Assembly (NCBI GenBank): GCA_030539165.1
Contig: JAUNSO010000030.1
Location: forward strand, 1 to 35,529
From: a bacterium
GTDB lineage: Bacteria; Bacillota; Clostridia; Lachnospirales; Lachnospiraceae
Length of the DNA: 35,529 nt
Direction: 5' to 3'
Positions within the stretch are counted from its first letter, which is position 1; every line of letters begins with the position of its first letter. The position numbers and the translations under genes were made by a program. Under the pieces are notes generated by a model that did no database searches, was not told the DNA's origin, and saw only the letters and a program-made list of their open reading frames with translations. Shown here piece after piece: positions 1 to 9,026 of this stretch.

Positions 1-85
1 TCGGTTCTTCTTCGATAACCGGTTCTGACTGCGGTTCCGATACAGATTTCAGCAGTTGCTCCAGATATTCTTCACTTGTACTCAC
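1..85 (-). CDS. N-terminus of an unidentified protein, cut by the window edge
   Basis: On the minus strand a GGAGG ribosome binding site at 96-100 is followed after 10 nt by a GTG codon at 83-85, which opens a reading frame that runs off the window. The 28 visible residues begin MSTSEEYLEQLLKSVSEP and become rich in Glu and Pro (SEPQSEPVIEEEP), suggesting an acidic, unstructured N-terminal linker. It lies directly downstream of cheV in the same direction, separated by a hairpin, so it may belong to the same signalling neighbourhood. I do not recognise the family from this fragment. The start is supported by the ribosome binding site; the function is unknown. Confidence 0.6.
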   Translation of the reverse strand, partial: MSTSEEYLEQLLKSVSEPQSEPVIEEEP

Positions 86-112
86 AGGTCTGGTTCCTCC
101 GTATACATTTCC

Positions 113-140
113 AAAAAGGGGTCGGGAATATATCCCGACC
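113..140 (-). terminator. Hairpin downstream of cheV, probable weak terminator
   Basis: On the minus strand GGTCGGGA (133-140) pairs perfectly with TCCCGACC (120-127) across a 5-nt loop and is followed by CC and five Ts. The T run is short and offset by two Cs, so termination may be partial, allowing some read-through into the next gene. Confidence 0.5.
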
Positions 141-180
141 TCAATATGAATCTATATTTACAGTTCTAATAATCATATCA

Positions 181-1077
181 TTAATGAAGCACTAAATGAT
201 CAATCTCTTTTACCAGATTTCCGATCTCCGGCTTTGACAGCTGGGCATCTGCACCAAGAGCTTCACCCTTACGTTTCATCTCTTCATTTACCAGAGATGA
301 GAATATGATAACAGGTACCGTTTTAGTGGCATCATTTCCCTTGATCAGCTTTGTCAGTCTGTGTCCATCCATCAGAGGCATCTCTATATCAGTGATCACA
401 CACTGTACATGCTTTGAAAGTGTGCCTTCTTTTTCGCACATCTGTATGTAATCCCATGCTTCCTGTCCATTTTCCTTCTTGGTCAGATTCACATAACCGG
501 CTTTTGTCAATGAATCACCAATCAGTTTATTTAAAAGAGCTGAATCCTCAGCAATCACAATCGCCACATCACTTCTGGTTCTCTCACCGAGAGCATCGAT
601 TTCCGTTACCTTCAACCCTGTCTCAGGGCTGATATCCGTCACGATTTTTTCGAAGTCCAATATAATGACCAGTCTGTCATTCAGCTTTACAATACCGGTG
701 GAGATTCCATCTTCTGCGGAATTAACCGTAGCGCCCGGCTTTATAATATCTGTCCACGATACACGATGAATTCCGATTACCTGATCTACATGAAAAGCTA
801 CATCCAGCTTATTAAAATTCGTTATGATAAACAATCCCTCCGGCTTGCTCTCACCCTTCTGCAGGCAATTATATAAACTGATTGCCGTGATCATAATATC
901 ACGCGGCATAAAGATTCCTTCTACACTCGGATGTGCATTCGGTACCGGTGTGACAGGCTGATACGGAATGATTTCACGAATCTTTGCTACATTAATGCCA
1001 TAGGAATTCTCCCCCAGTCTGAATTCCAGTATCTCTAATTCGTTTGTCCCGTTTTCCAATAAAATTTTAGTATCCAT
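181..1077 (-). CDS. cheV: Chemotaxis coupling protein CheV (CheW domain plus receiver domain)
   Basis: The 298-aa protein has an N-terminal CheW-like domain (about residues 12-150) and a C-terminal response-regulator receiver domain (about 170-298). The receiver has the acidic pocket in IAEDSALL, the phospho-acceptor Asp230 in VITDIEMPLMDG and the conserved Lys282 in the SKP motif. CheV proteins link chemoreceptors to the CheA kinase in the cytoplasm, and phosphorylation of the receiver is thought to tune adaptation. The length and domain order match the family. The ATG at 1075-1077 has an AAGGTGAG ribosome binding site a few bases upstream. It is read alone or with the gene cut by the window edge. 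Two chemoreceptors elsewhere in the window are plausible partners. Confidence 0.95.
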   Translation of the reverse strand: MDTKILLENGTNELEILEFRLGENSYGINVAKIREIIPYQPVTPVPNAHPSVEGIFMPRDIMITAISLYNCLQKGESKPEGLFIITNFNKLDVAFHVDQVIGIHRVSWTDIIKPGATVNSAEDGISTGIVKLNDRLVIILDFEKIVTDISPETGLKVTEIDALGERTRSDVAIVIAEDSALLNKLIGDSLTKAGYVNLTKKENGQEAWDYIQMCEKEGTLSKHVQCVITDIEMPLMDGHRLTKLIKGNDATKTVPVIIFSSLVNEEMKRKGEALGADAQLSKPEIGNLVKEIDHLVLH

Positions 1078-1114
1078 AAGCTCACCTTCCCCTTTTGATT
1101 AGCAGTACACAGTT

Positions 1115-1143
1115 ATTATAACATATACTCCGTTAAAAAAACA
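1115..1143 (-). promoter_or_regulatory. Candidate promoter for cheV
   Basis: On the minus strand a perfect TATAAT -10 box (1115-1120) lies about 38 nt upstream of the cheV ATG. The hexamer 17 nt further upstream is only TGTTTT, inside a T-rich stretch. No flagellar sigma-28 consensus was seen. Confidence 0.35.
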
Positions 1144-1175
1144 GATTATTTGCAAAAAATACACCAATATTTCAA

Positions 1176-1895
1176 TTATTGTAACTGATATGTCAAATCG
1201 CCATCATCACTTACAAGAAGCAGTTCTATCTGACTGATTTGATCTGTCACACTTTCCTCAATTTCAAATACAACGACGGTATCCTGCGTCTCCTCACCCT
1301 CCAGAGTTCCACTGTATACAGACAGATCATTTAAAAGAATCGTTGTCTGTGAATTAATGCGAAGATCCTGATTAATCAACGCACGAAACAGCGGTGCATT
1401 TGTGACAACATCACATTCAGCCGCTTCTGTACCCGGATTTGTCAGGTCAAAATGCAGAATCAGCAAATCATATCCCTGTCTGGCCTGTATGGAAAATGCA
1501 AGCTCATCCTCTTCCTGTTCCGGATAAATATCACATGTTTCATATCCGGTATAGGTCACAAGAAAATCAGGTATTCCAAGTGCCGCAGCCAGCTCGGGTG
1601 CCTCTGCTGTCATACCTGCAACCAGATCTGAGTTGTCTGTTCCCGTATCGCTTCCTGTGGTATCAGTCACTGCCGCATCTGCTTCCGGTGCCGGTGTCTC
1701 CACAACAATCGGGTCACTCGTGATCTCCATCAATCCATTGTTATGCTGTTGATCGTACTTTAATAATAATCCCGCTGCATACTCGGCAACGAGTACACTT
1801 TCCTCTTCTGACAGCTGTACCTCAGGTATCAGTCCGCAGCCGCCTAAAAGTGTCACACATAATATCAGGGACAGTACAGCATGTACTTTCTTCAT
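1176..1895 (-). CDS. Secreted lipoprotein of unknown function, DUF4352-like fold
   Basis: The 239-aa protein begins with a lipoprotein signal peptide: a basic MKK start, a hydrophobic core and the lipobox LLGGC, so it is probably acylated and held on the outer face of the membrane. An acidic, Thr/Asp-rich linker (about residues 60-100) leads to a C-terminal domain with the LLILHFDLTNPG stretch. That pattern resembles the beta-sandwich of DUF4352-type lipoproteins, which have no defined reaction. I chose the ATG at 1893-1895 because CGGAGG lies 6 nt upstream of it. An in-frame ATG six codons earlier has no such site and would put Arg residues ahead of the signal peptide. It has its own promoter-like sequence and follows the two-component system in the same direction. 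Confidence 0.8.
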   Translation of the reverse strand: MKKVHAVLSLILCVTLLGGCGLIPEVQLSEEESVLVAEYAAGLLLKYDQQHNNGLMEITSDPIVVETPAPEADAAVTDTTGSDTGTDNSDLVAGMTAEAPELAAALGIPDFLVTYTGYETCDIYPEQEEDELAFSIQARQGYDLLILHFDLTNPGTEAAECDVVTNAPLFRALINQDLRINSQTTILLNDLSVYSGTLEGEETQDTVVVFEIEESVTDQISQIELLLVSDDGDLTYQLQ

Positions 1896-1923
1896 AAGTA
1901 TCCTCCGTCGCATTGATAGCTAC

Positions 1924-1952
1924 ATTTTAACACCTCAACACCATATCCGCAA
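1924..1952 (-). promoter_or_regulatory. Candidate sigma-A promoter for the lipoprotein gene
   Basis: On the minus strand TTGCGG (1947-1952) and TAAAAT (1924-1929) are separated by exactly 17 nt, in the short gap between the histidine kinase stop and the lipoprotein start. This suggests the lipoprotein can be transcribed independently of the kinase. Confidence 0.5.
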
Positions 1953-1974
1953 GATAACGATCTGCTTTTGACAA

Positions 1975-3438
1975 CTATTTTCCATCCAGTTCAAACCAGA
2001 AAGCGACACCATTATCGTAATTTTGAACTCCATACTTCTGGTTAATGGAATCCATAACTGCTTTTACAATTGACAGGCCAATACCGCTGCCGCCGTATTC
2101 ACGTGTTCTGGCTTTATCGACCTTATAAAATTTCGTCCACAGCTGAGGAATCGCATCCTCTGCAATCGGATCGCCTGTATTAAATACCGTGATTCTGACA
2201 GTTCCGCCATTTCTCTCTATTTTTACCTCAATCAGCTTTTGACCGGCAGCATAATGAATGGCATTAGACAGATAGTTTCGGAAAACCTGCTCTGTCTTAA
2301 ACTCATCTGACCATACATAAACCGGCTGATCCTCATCAAATACGACCCTGATATCATCCTGTTTTAATAATATATCTACAGACTGAATACAATTTTTGAT
2401 CAATTCAGTCACATCAAAGCGTTCCATCACGATACTGTCATTTCCGGATTCGATCTGATTCAGCTCGAGCAGGTTCTTGACGAGCGTATTCATCTTATTG
2501 GCTTCATCCATAATGACATCACAATAAAAGTCCTTGCTTTCCTCATCATCATGAATGCTCTCCTTCAGTCCCTCTGCATAGCCTTGTATCAATGCAATCG
2601 GCGTTTTGAGTTCATGAGATACATTAGACAGAAATTCCTTACGCATCTCGTCAATTTCAGTTTTTTTCTGCAAATCGCTCTGCAGCTCATTATTAGCGGT
2701 TTTCAGTTCTGATATTGTTTCCTCCAGTGTCGTTGACAGCTGGTTCATATGATCTCCCAGTAAGGCAATTTCATTTTTACCGGCTATTTTATATTTCGCA
2801 TCAAAGTCCAGATGGGTCATCCGCTCAGATATACTGACCAGTTCCCAAATTGGCTTTGTAACCTTTCCTGATACATAGCTGATCACGAAGGCACTCAGAA
2901 TAATGGCCGCAAGACCGATACACGCAAGAAAACGATTGGAGATGTCAGCGCTGTCCTGGATGCTGTCCATGGCAGACCGCATTATGATCAGGTTGCCGTT
3001 TTCCAGAGTCCCCCACAGCTCGATATACTCTGTATTCATCCTTGGATCCTGTGTAGTCTGGAGAATATAGTTGTCCCCCTGTTTCAGAACGCGTGCAACT
3101 GTATTCCCACCCAGCAGATAATCCAGCAGCCTCTCATTTAACAGCTTTGAGTCATGCATGGATGATTTCAGTTCCTGTGTCTCTGTATCCAATATCAGTA
3201 CATCCAGACTGTTTCTGGAACAGATCTGGTCAAATACCAGATTAAAATCATCAGACTCAATCTCATTCTGTGTCAGCGAAGTATCTATATTACGATATGC
3301 ATTCAGCAGTACATGCTCTTTATTCTGCAGATACACCTTCTCTAAAAAGGTATTATTAACAAACCAGCACAATAAAATTGTGCCGGTCATTAATCCAATA
3401 AATATCAATGCAAACTGCGTTTTAATAGAATGTTTCAT
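1975..3438 (-). CDS. Membrane sensor histidine kinase
   Basis: The 487-aa kinase has a transmembrane helix near residues 8-28, an extracytoplasmic sensor region of about 140 residues, a second helix near 168-190, and a HAMP segment with a coiled coil (about 190-260). The HisKA domain carries phospho-acceptor His275 in SNVSHELKTP. The ATPase domain has an N-box (NYLSNAIHYA), the FNTGD G1-type box and GGSGIGLSIV. It should autophosphorylate and pass phosphate to the regulator encoded just upstream. The two genes overlap by 4 bp (ATGA), so they are translationally coupled. The signal sensed cannot be told from the sequence; the sensor domain has no family match I recognise. Confidence 0.95.
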   Translation of the reverse strand: MKHSIKTQFALIFIGLMTGTILLCWFVNNTFLEKVYLQNKEHVLLNAYRNIDTSLTQNEIESDDFNLVFDQICSRNSLDVLILDTETQELKSSMHDSKLLNERLLDYLLGGNTVARVLKQGDNYILQTTQDPRMNTEYIELWGTLENGNLIIMRSAMDSIQDSADISNRFLACIGLAAIILSAFVISYVSGKVTKPIWELVSISERMTHLDFDAKYKIAGKNEIALLGDHMNQLSTTLEETISELKTANNELQSDLQKKTEIDEMRKEFLSNVSHELKTPIALIQGYAEGLKESIHDDEESKDFYCDVIMDEANKMNTLVKNLLELNQIESGNDSIVMERFDVTELIKNCIQSVDILLKQDDIRVVFDEDQPVYVWSDEFKTEQVFRNYLSNAIHYAAGQKLIEVKIERNGGTVRITVFNTGDPIAEDAIPQLWTKFYKVDKARTREYGGSGIGLSIVKAVMDSINQKYGVQNYDNGVAFWFELDGK

Positions 3439-4115
3439 TCTGATACCTCAAATTTGTAGCCCATTCCCCAGATGGTTTTGATAAAGTCTCCCTTTTGTCC
3501 CATCTTACTTCTTAATTTCTTCACGTGAGTGTCAATGGTTCTCGCATCGCCAAAATAATCATAATTCCATACATGATTCAATATTTTTTCTCTGGATAGC
3601 GCCAGGCCCTGATTTTCCAGAAAATAAGAAAGCAACTCAAATTCCTTAAAACTCAGATCTATGGATTCGTTGTCTATCGTCACGGAATGAGCCGCTTTAT
3701 TAATGACAATGCCGCCTGCTTCCATGATATCATCCTCTGCGACCGCATTAGACCTTCTCAGGATTGCTTCCACTCTGGCTACCAGAATCTTGGGGCTGAA
3801 CGGCTTTGAGATATACTCGTCCACACCCAGTTCAAAGCCCTGCAGCTCGTCCCGTTCATCTCCCTTTGCTGTCAGCATGATAATAGGAACCTTGGAATTT
3901 TCACGTATTTCCTTGCACACCTGCCATCCGTCAAGCTTTGGCATCATAACATCTAATATGATCAGTGCAATGTTTTTGGTCTCATAAAAGAGATCCAGAG
4001 CTTCGCTGCCGTCAGCAGCCTCTATCACATCAAAATTCTTTTTGACCAGGAAATCCCTGACCAGCTTTCTCATCCTGCTTTCATCATCTACGACTAATAT
4101 TTTATACTTTTCCAT
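3435..4115 (-). CDS. OmpR/PhoB-family response regulator
   Basis: The 226-aa protein has an N-terminal receiver domain (acidic pair in VVDDES, phospho-acceptor Asp55 in LIILDVMMPKLDG, Lys104 in ISKPF) and a C-terminal winged-helix DNA-binding domain (about 130-225). The winged helix shows the family landmarks SFKEFELLSYFLEN, ARTIDTHVKKLRSKM and the WGMGYKF ending. It is the DNA-binding partner of the adjacent kinase. The ATG at 4113-4115 is preferred because AGGTGA lies about 5 nt upstream; an earlier in-frame GTG at 4122-4124 falls inside that site. The target genes are not evident, though the lipoprotein downstream is a natural candidate. Confidence 0.95.
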   Translation of the reverse strand: MEKYKILVVDDESRMRKLVRDFLVKKNFDVIEAADGSEALDLFYETKNIALIILDVMMPKLDGWQVCKEIRENSKVPIIMLTAKGDERDELQGFELGVDEYISKPFSPKILVARVEAILRRSNAVAEDDIMEAGGIVINKAAHSVTIDNESIDLSFKEFELLSYFLENQGLALSREKILNHVWNYDYFGDARTIDTHVKKLRSKMGQKGDFIKTIWGMGYKFEVSE

Positions 4116-4187
4116 CAGAGTCACCTGCTTTCATCGGATTTGATACAAGTATATAATATAATTATGATAAATCTGTGAAATAAAGTG

Positions 4188-4751
4188 TTAATTTTCCGGA
4201 GTGATCTGAAGCTTGGCTTCTTTTTCTCTCACTGCAGCCTCTCGTTCTGTCAGCTCCTGTTCCCACTCAGAATACTGATTTTCCAATGCCGTCTTATAGT
4301 TAACAATATTGGGATTCTTGGCATTGAGTGCAACAGTGAACATGAAAATAATCGCAATGGCCAAGGCAATACACACCCACACAGAGGTAATATACTGCTT
4401 ATGATAAGTTTTCTTTTCTTTTGGCTGTACATATATTTTGTCCAGTTTAGACAGTTCTCCTGCCCTTTGTCCAAATATGATATACAAAGGAATATTCATG
4501 ATCTTTGAATCGTCAATCTGTGCGTTGCCATATAGATACATCTGCATTCCACGTAAAAAATTCTGCCCGATTGGTGTCACAAATATCCTGTTGGCAATCA
4601 TCTTATTATAAATCTCCAGTATTGATTCAGGCTCTTCGTAGTTCAGTTTATCGGATATATATTTGATTTTTTTGATCTCTTCACGGGCAATCTGGGCATC
4701 AGCTGCCGTTGCAAATACAAATCCGTCTACTTCTCTGTTATCATCAGCCAT
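4188..4751 (-). CDS. Single-pass membrane protein of unknown function with C-terminal coiled coil
   Basis: The 187-aa protein has a charged N-terminal domain of about 115 residues with mixed alpha/beta character, including a FVFATAADAQIAREEI start. One hydrophobic helix lies near residues 121-143, followed by a Glu-rich amphipathic coiled coil (about 155-180). There is no signal peptide, so the N-terminal domain is probably cytoplasmic and the coiled coil outside. I do not recognise a named family. An AGGTGG ribosome binding site at 4758-4763 lies 6 nt before the ATG and abuts a tandem repeat array. The response regulator starts 72 bp downstream with no terminator between, so this gene may be the first of a three-gene unit with the two-component system. 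Confidence 0.8.
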   Translation of the reverse strand: MADDNREVDGFVFATAADAQIAREEIKKIKYISDKLNYEEPESILEIYNKMIANRIFVTPIGQNFLRGMQMYLYGNAQIDDSKIMNIPLYIIFGQRAGELSKLDKIYVQPKEKKTYHKQYITSVWVCIALAIAIIFMFTVALNAKNPNIVNYKTALENQYSEWEQELTEREAAVREKEAKLQITPEN

Positions 4752-4763
4752 ACTTTACCACCT

Positions 4764-4880
4764 CTCTCCCCTAACTATACTGTTAGGGGTTTCTCATCGC
4801 TTCGCAACGAGAGCTCTCCCCTAACTATACTGTTAGGGGCTTCTCATTGCTTCGCAACGAGAGCTCTCCCCTAACTATAC
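4764..4880. repeat. 50-bp tandem repeat, 2.3 copies, two hairpins per unit
   Basis: Units at 4764-4813 and 4814-4863 are nearly identical, and a third is cut off after 17 bp (4864-4880). Each full unit holds two stem-loops. In one, CCCCTAAC pairs with GTTAGGGG across 6 nt. In the other, on the minus strand, CTCGTTGC pairs with GCRATGAG across GAA. The single base that differs inside the second stem keeps pairing (G-U in one copy, A-U in the other). The array fills the space between the terminator of the upstream chemoreceptor gene and the ribosome binding site of the 187-aa protein gene. Confidence 0.9.
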
Positions 4881-4913
4881 TATAAAAGAGGCGACTTTAA
4901 AAGCCGCCTCTTT
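4881..4913 (-). terminator. Intrinsic terminator of the Cache chemoreceptor gene
   Basis: On the minus strand AAAGAGGCG (4905-4913) pairs with CGCCTCTTT (4885-4893), extended by further pairs toward an A/T loop. The T run continues past the stem as TTTTATA. It lies 15 nt after the stop codon of the chemoreceptor gene. Confidence 0.85.
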
Positions 4914-4928
4914 CAACTGATTGATATC

Positions 4929-6626
4929 TTAGAATTTAAATATACTCAAATTACTTTCCAGTGTATTGGCAATGTTCTGAAGTTCTCCAGATGTTCCCTG
5001 GATGTCACCTACCATATTGCTGAACTCTGCAGTAGAAGCAGAGGTTTCCTCTGTGCCTGCTGCATTTTCTTCTGCAATGGCTGTCAGGTTTTGTACGACA
5101 TCTACGACCGTTATCCTTGCCGCATCCAGACTCTTGGTCTTATCTGCAATGATATTGACACTGTCTATAGAGTGGTCGATACCATCCTTCACCAGTGAGA
5201 AGATCTGCTCTGTCTTTTCTACATTCTCACTCTGGCGCTGCATGATCTCTCTGACCTCATCCATCGTCTCAACGGCTTTATTAGAATCCTGAATCAACAG
5301 TGTGATGATCTGCTCGATCTGTCTTGCTGATTCGTTAGACTGCTCAGCCAGCTTCTGGATCTGTGCTGCAACAACTGCAAATCCACGACCCTGTTCTCCT
5401 GCTCTTGCTGCCTCAATAGATGCATTCAGAGAAAGAAGATTTGTTTCTTCTGCGATTGCTGTGATCAGATTGGTTGCTTCCCTGATCTTCATTGCCGACT
5501 CATTTGTCGTATTCGTCTGTTCATAAATGACATCAATTGCTGTTCTTGCCTTTTGATTGATTCCATTCAGCTCGCTCAGCGTCTTCGTAGCTTCGTTGCT
5601 GGAGTTCTGCATCTCTGATGCATTGTTATACAGCTCTTCTACCTCTACCTTTGTCTCCTCTACCATATTGCCCATCAGGATGACATTTTCGGTAGCCTTC
5701 TGCGTCTCATCTGCCTGAGATGTTGCACCATCTGCGATCTCATGTATTGCCTGCTCTACCTGTCCTACAGAATCCGCTGCACTGCTGGATGTTCCGTTCA
5801 GGTCACTTGATGCAGTATAGAGTACAGAGCTCTGACTCTTGATGCCGCTCATGATCTTGATTAGTTCATCCTTCAACTTCGTTATGTACCGTGCTACGTC
5901 GCCGACCTCATCCTTCCGTGTCAGCAGCTTCTCGTCCATAGACACTGTCAGATTGCCCTTTGATACCTCTTCTACTACAGCGATGCTCTTCTTCAGGCTG
6001 TTGACGATATTGTTTGCCATCAGGATTGCAAACAGTCCGCATACTACCATCAGCACTGCAATTGCAATAAACAGCATATTGGTAACTTTACTAATCTCAT
6101 TTTCTACATTAACCTGACTCTTTCCTGCAAAAACCATACCACATGGAGTCGTTGTTCCTTCCTGATACATCGGAACATAATATACATAGAAATCTGAGCC
6201 TGCTACATTGACACGATCAGCCTTGTAATCCTTGCCGCCTTGCAGTACCTCTGCTACTACTTTTTCTGTAGCCTGTGTACCGATTGCCCGCTTGCCATCT
6301 GCAACTACAGATGTCATATAACGTGTGTCGCCAAAAAATACTGTAACTTCGATTCCTGTATTGTTTTTGATCTCATCAGCCATATCTGTCGACTGTGAAA
6401 TATTCAGATCGCCCTTCCAGAGTTCATTGTTTTCATCCACATGATACTCTCCCGGTACATCCAGTTCCATAGCACTTCTGACTGATAATACTGTAGAATG
6501 AAGACCGGTATACACCTCTTCTTCCATTTTGTTTGTGACCTGCCATTTGGTTACTACAAATGAGATAATACCCATCAGCAATACAGGCACCAATGCCAGA
6601 ATCATGATCTTTGACTTTAACTTCAT
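4929..6626 (-). CDS. Transmembrane methyl-accepting chemotaxis protein with single Cache sensor
   Basis: The 565-aa receptor has a first transmembrane helix (about residues 8-28), a periplasm-facing sensor domain of about 150 residues resembling single Cache domains ([11 protein letters not shown] and the closing [10 protein letters not shown] strand), and a second helix (about 183-205). A HAMP linker (about 206-260) and a long signalling coiled coil follow. The conserved hairpin tip (about 393-428) reads [20 protein letters not shown] and onward, the surface that contacts CheA and CheW or CheV. Single Cache domains often bind small carboxylates, but the ligand here is not known. It appears monocistronic, with its own promoter-like sequence and a strong terminator. 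AAGGGG precedes the ATG. Confidence 0.95.
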   Translation of the reverse strand: MKLKSKIMILALVPVLLMGIISFVVTKWQVTNKMEEEVYTGLHSTVLSVRSAMELDVPGEYHVDENNELWKGDLNISQSTDMADEIKNNTGIEVTVFFGDTRYMTSVVADGKRAIGTQATEKVVAEVLQGGKDYKADRVNVAGSDFYVYYVPMYQEGTTTPCGMVFAGKSQVNVENEISKVTNMLFIAIAVLMVVCGLFAILMANNIVNSLKKSIAVVEEVSKGNLTVSMDEKLLTRKDEVGDVARYITKLKDELIKIMSGIKSQSSVLYTASSDLNGTSSSAADSVGQVEQAIHEIADGATSQADETQKATENVILMGNMVEETKVEVEELYNNASEMQNSSNEATKTLSELNGINQKARTAIDVIYEQTNTTNESAMKIREATNLITAIAEETNLLSLNASIEAARAGEQGRGFAVVAAQIQKLAEQSNESARQIEQIITLLIQDSNKAVETMDEVREIMQRQSENVEKTEQIFSLVKDGIDHSIDSVNIIADKTKSLDAARITVVDVVQNLTAIAEENAAGTEETSASTAEFSNMVGDIQGTSGELQNIANTLESNLSIFKF

Positions 6627-6711
6627 ACTATCGCCCCTTTTCTGTGTTTATTCCGTCTAGCATTTATACTGGAAATGACTTGATTCGACATCATCTCTAA
6701 TATTAATTACT

Positions 6712-6740
6712 ATTTTAACATTTTATACAAATATTCTCAA
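6712..6740 (-). promoter_or_regulatory. Candidate sigma-A promoter for the Cache chemoreceptor
   Basis: On the minus strand TTGAGA (6735-6740) and TAAAAT (6712-6717) are separated by 17 nt, about 85 nt upstream of the ATG in a very A/T-rich intergenic region. No clear sigma-28 motif was seen. Confidence 0.5.
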
Positions 6741-6815
6741 TATAAATATACATTTACAATTATTTTACGTAATTTTCTAATATTTTGTTAACATTTCTGT
6801 AATAATCTGTTTTTA

Positions 6816-8978
6816 TTACCTCTCATGAATCCCCACTTCCATGATTGCTCTGGATAAAATTCTCTCGATTGAACCGATTGGCGGCGGTATCACCATCACA
6901 TCATAAATCGGAAATTCCAGAGCCGCTTTTAAGTTTCTCATATCTCCTTCCCTGCAAATCGCTACCAATGGAATCCCACCACCTTTGGACTTCTGTAACA
7001 AAAATTGCTGAAAAAATTCCATTTCCGGTGGAATATCCTTTTGCATATCGATGCAAGCCGTAACAATACGTGAATGATATTGTTTAAATGCCTGTTCTAA
7101 TTGATTCACATTTTCAATTCTGATAAATCCTGCGCCCTCACCATAAGACAATGCAATCGTCGAATAGACCTGCTCGTCCTCACTGCAGATCAAGATAACA
7201 GGTTTATCATCGTCCGTGATTGGCGGTATTGACTCTCCATATACAACAGTCTTTCCCTTACCTGTATTTTTTGCATCATACAATGCTTTATCGGCTCTTG
7301 AGAACAAAGTGTTTAGAGTATCTTTTTTTTCTGAAAAAGCCAGTCCTACGCTGATGCTTGTATTGATATTAAACTGCTTGACACTGCTGAACATAATGTT
7401 CTTGATAATCTCTGCTGCTTTATTCTTCGCTGTATCCTGACTCTGGATCTTTGTTGCCAATACTACAAACTCATCACCGCCAAATCTACCGATCAGATCC
7501 GTCTTTCTGAAAGCGTTCGTCAGTTCATCTGCCACGCATCGGATGATCTGATCCCCGATCAGATGCCCATGTACATCATTGACTTTTTTAAAATCATCTA
7601 TATCAATCACAAACAAAGCCTGCTGCTCATTCGGAAATGTCTCAATGATGCGATTTGACAGATCACTGAAAGCAACCTTATTCAGTAATGAGGTCGCTGC
7701 ATCCAGTTCCGGTTTTTGCTTATACTTTTGTTCGATAATGTCAAATATAGATGTCCGGCAGCTGATCTCCATGATATGCATGACTCTCGTCATGACGATT
7801 TCCCGAACAAAAGGCTTTGTAATATAATCATATGCTCCCGCCCGAAATGCTTCCAGCTGGTCAGATGTTTCGTCACTTGTCGTAATCATGATCTGGGGAA
7901 TGACTTTTAACACCTGATCCTGTTTACAGTGTCGTAAAAATTCCATTCCGCTCATGCCGGGCATGAAGTTATCTGTCAAGATCAGCTTCACGCGATTGGC
8001 ATTTCTTTTCAGATATGCAAGTCCTTCCTCAGCGCTTCCACACATATGAACATGGTACAGTTCCTGAAAGATGTACTGCAGGATTTCCCTGCTCATCTCA
8101 TCATCATCAATGACAAGTATCGTCATATTAAACTTTGGTACGATTCCATTATTATCAATGGATGTCGTTTCTTTGACCACAGTCGTATGGTAGACATATC
8201 TCGCCTCGTACTCCTCCAGTGACATGGCTTCGGAGAAAAAGTGTCCTTGAACGCTGTCACAGCCTGCTCCCTGCAGGAAATCTTTTTGCCTTCTTGTCTC
8301 CACTCCCTCAGCGATTACCGACATTCCGAGCCAGTTTGCCATCTTAATGACAGATACCAGTATGATCTCATCATTTTCCGTTCTGTCTTTGATCGGCAGA
8401 TATTTCATATCCAGCTTCAATGCGTCGATCTGGATTCTTTTTAACGTATTCAAGGAGGAGTAACCGCTTCCGAAGTCATCCATAATGACACTGAACCCGA
8501 TATCATGAAGAGACTTTATAACATTTTCAACATGCTCCGGCGCGTGCAGATAGGCATTTTCCGTAATCTCAAGCTGTAAAAAGGACGGTGATATTCCATA
8601 CTTAGAAATCAGGCCTACGAGGAAGCTGACAAGCTGGCCATTCATAAGAGAGGCTGTAGATACATTCACAGAAATTGCATATGGCAGCTTTCCTGCCTGA
8701 AACCAGTCATGGATGATTTGGCAGGTCTTTTCCCAGACAAAGTAGTCCAGTTCAGACAGCAGATTATCTTTTTCCATGTCTGCTATGAATTGCTCCGGAC
8801 AAATGATTTGTGTTTTATTTCTCTGCCACCGTACCAACGCCTCTGCCCCGCATACCTCCTCTGTTGCCAAATTGTATTTGGGCTGCAGCCATACAGTAAA
8901 CTGTTCTTCGGCCAAAGCATTTTCCAGTTCTTCCTTTGAAAATTGTCCGCTGCTGTCTGTCCCGATGTCCTTCTTCAT
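6816..8978 (-). CDS. EAL-REC-GGDEF-pseudoREC c-di-GMP signalling protein
   Basis: The 720-aa soluble protein has four domains. An EAL phosphodiesterase domain (about 12-260) keeps EALVRW, SVNVS, LEITE, DDFGSGYSS, ALKLD, AEGVE and the closing QG motif. A receiver (about 284-400) has phospho-acceptor Asp336 in LTDNFMPG and Lys388. A GGDEF cyclase domain (about 420-580) keeps an intact GGDEF and an RKTD inhibitory site five residues before it. A C-terminal receiver-like domain (about 592-715) lacks the phosphorylation residues. It could therefore both make and degrade c-di-GMP under phosphorylation control. I chose the ATG at 8976-8978, with GAGG 7 nt upstream; a longer reading frame exists, but its extra 28 residues have no ribosome binding site. 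It is monocistronic. Confidence 0.93.
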   Translation of the reverse strand: MKKDIGTDSSGQFSKEELENALAEEQFTVWLQPKYNLATEEVCGAEALVRWQRNKTQIICPEQFIADMEKDNLLSELDYFVWEKTCQIIHDWFQAGKLPYAISVNVSTASLMNGQLVSFLVGLISKYGISPSFLQLEITENAYLHAPEHVENVIKSLHDIGFSVIMDDFGSGYSSLNTLKRIQIDALKLDMKYLPIKDRTENDEIILVSVIKMANWLGMSVIAEGVETRRQKDFLQGAGCDSVQGHFFSEAMSLEEYEARYVYHTTVVKETTSIDNNGIVPKFNMTILVIDDDEMSREILQYIFQELYHVHMCGSAEEGLAYLKRNANRVKLILTDNFMPGMSGMEFLRHCKQDQVLKVIPQIMITTSDETSDQLEAFRAGAYDYITKPFVREIVMTRVMHIMEISCRTSIFDIIEQKYKQKPELDAATSLLNKVAFSDLSNRIIETFPNEQQALFVIDIDDFKKVNDVHGHLIGDQIIRCVADELTNAFRKTDLIGRFGGDEFVVLATKIQSQDTAKNKAAEIIKNIMFSSVKQFNINTSISVGLAFSEKKDTLNTLFSRADKALYDAKNTGKGKTVVYGESIPPITDDDKPVILICSEDEQVYSTIALSYGEGAGFIRIENVNQLEQAFKQYHSRIVTACIDMQKDIPPEMEFFQQFLLQKSKGGGIPLVAICREGDMRNLKAALEFPIYDVMVIPPPIGSIERILSRAIMEVGIHER

Positions 8979-9026
8979 TCGCATTCCTCGATTCTGATGT
9001 CGTATCATTTGCAAGATTATGTATTT

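Noticed and set aside
4764..4880. Possible CRISPR array at the 50-bp repeats
   Set aside because: The units are directly adjacent with no spacers, and each is a double hairpin; there are no cas genes.
6627..6815. Flagellar sigma-28 promoter upstream of the chemoreceptor
   Set aside because: No TAAA-spacer-GCCGATAA-like sequence was found here or upstream of cheV; sigma-A-like boxes fit better.
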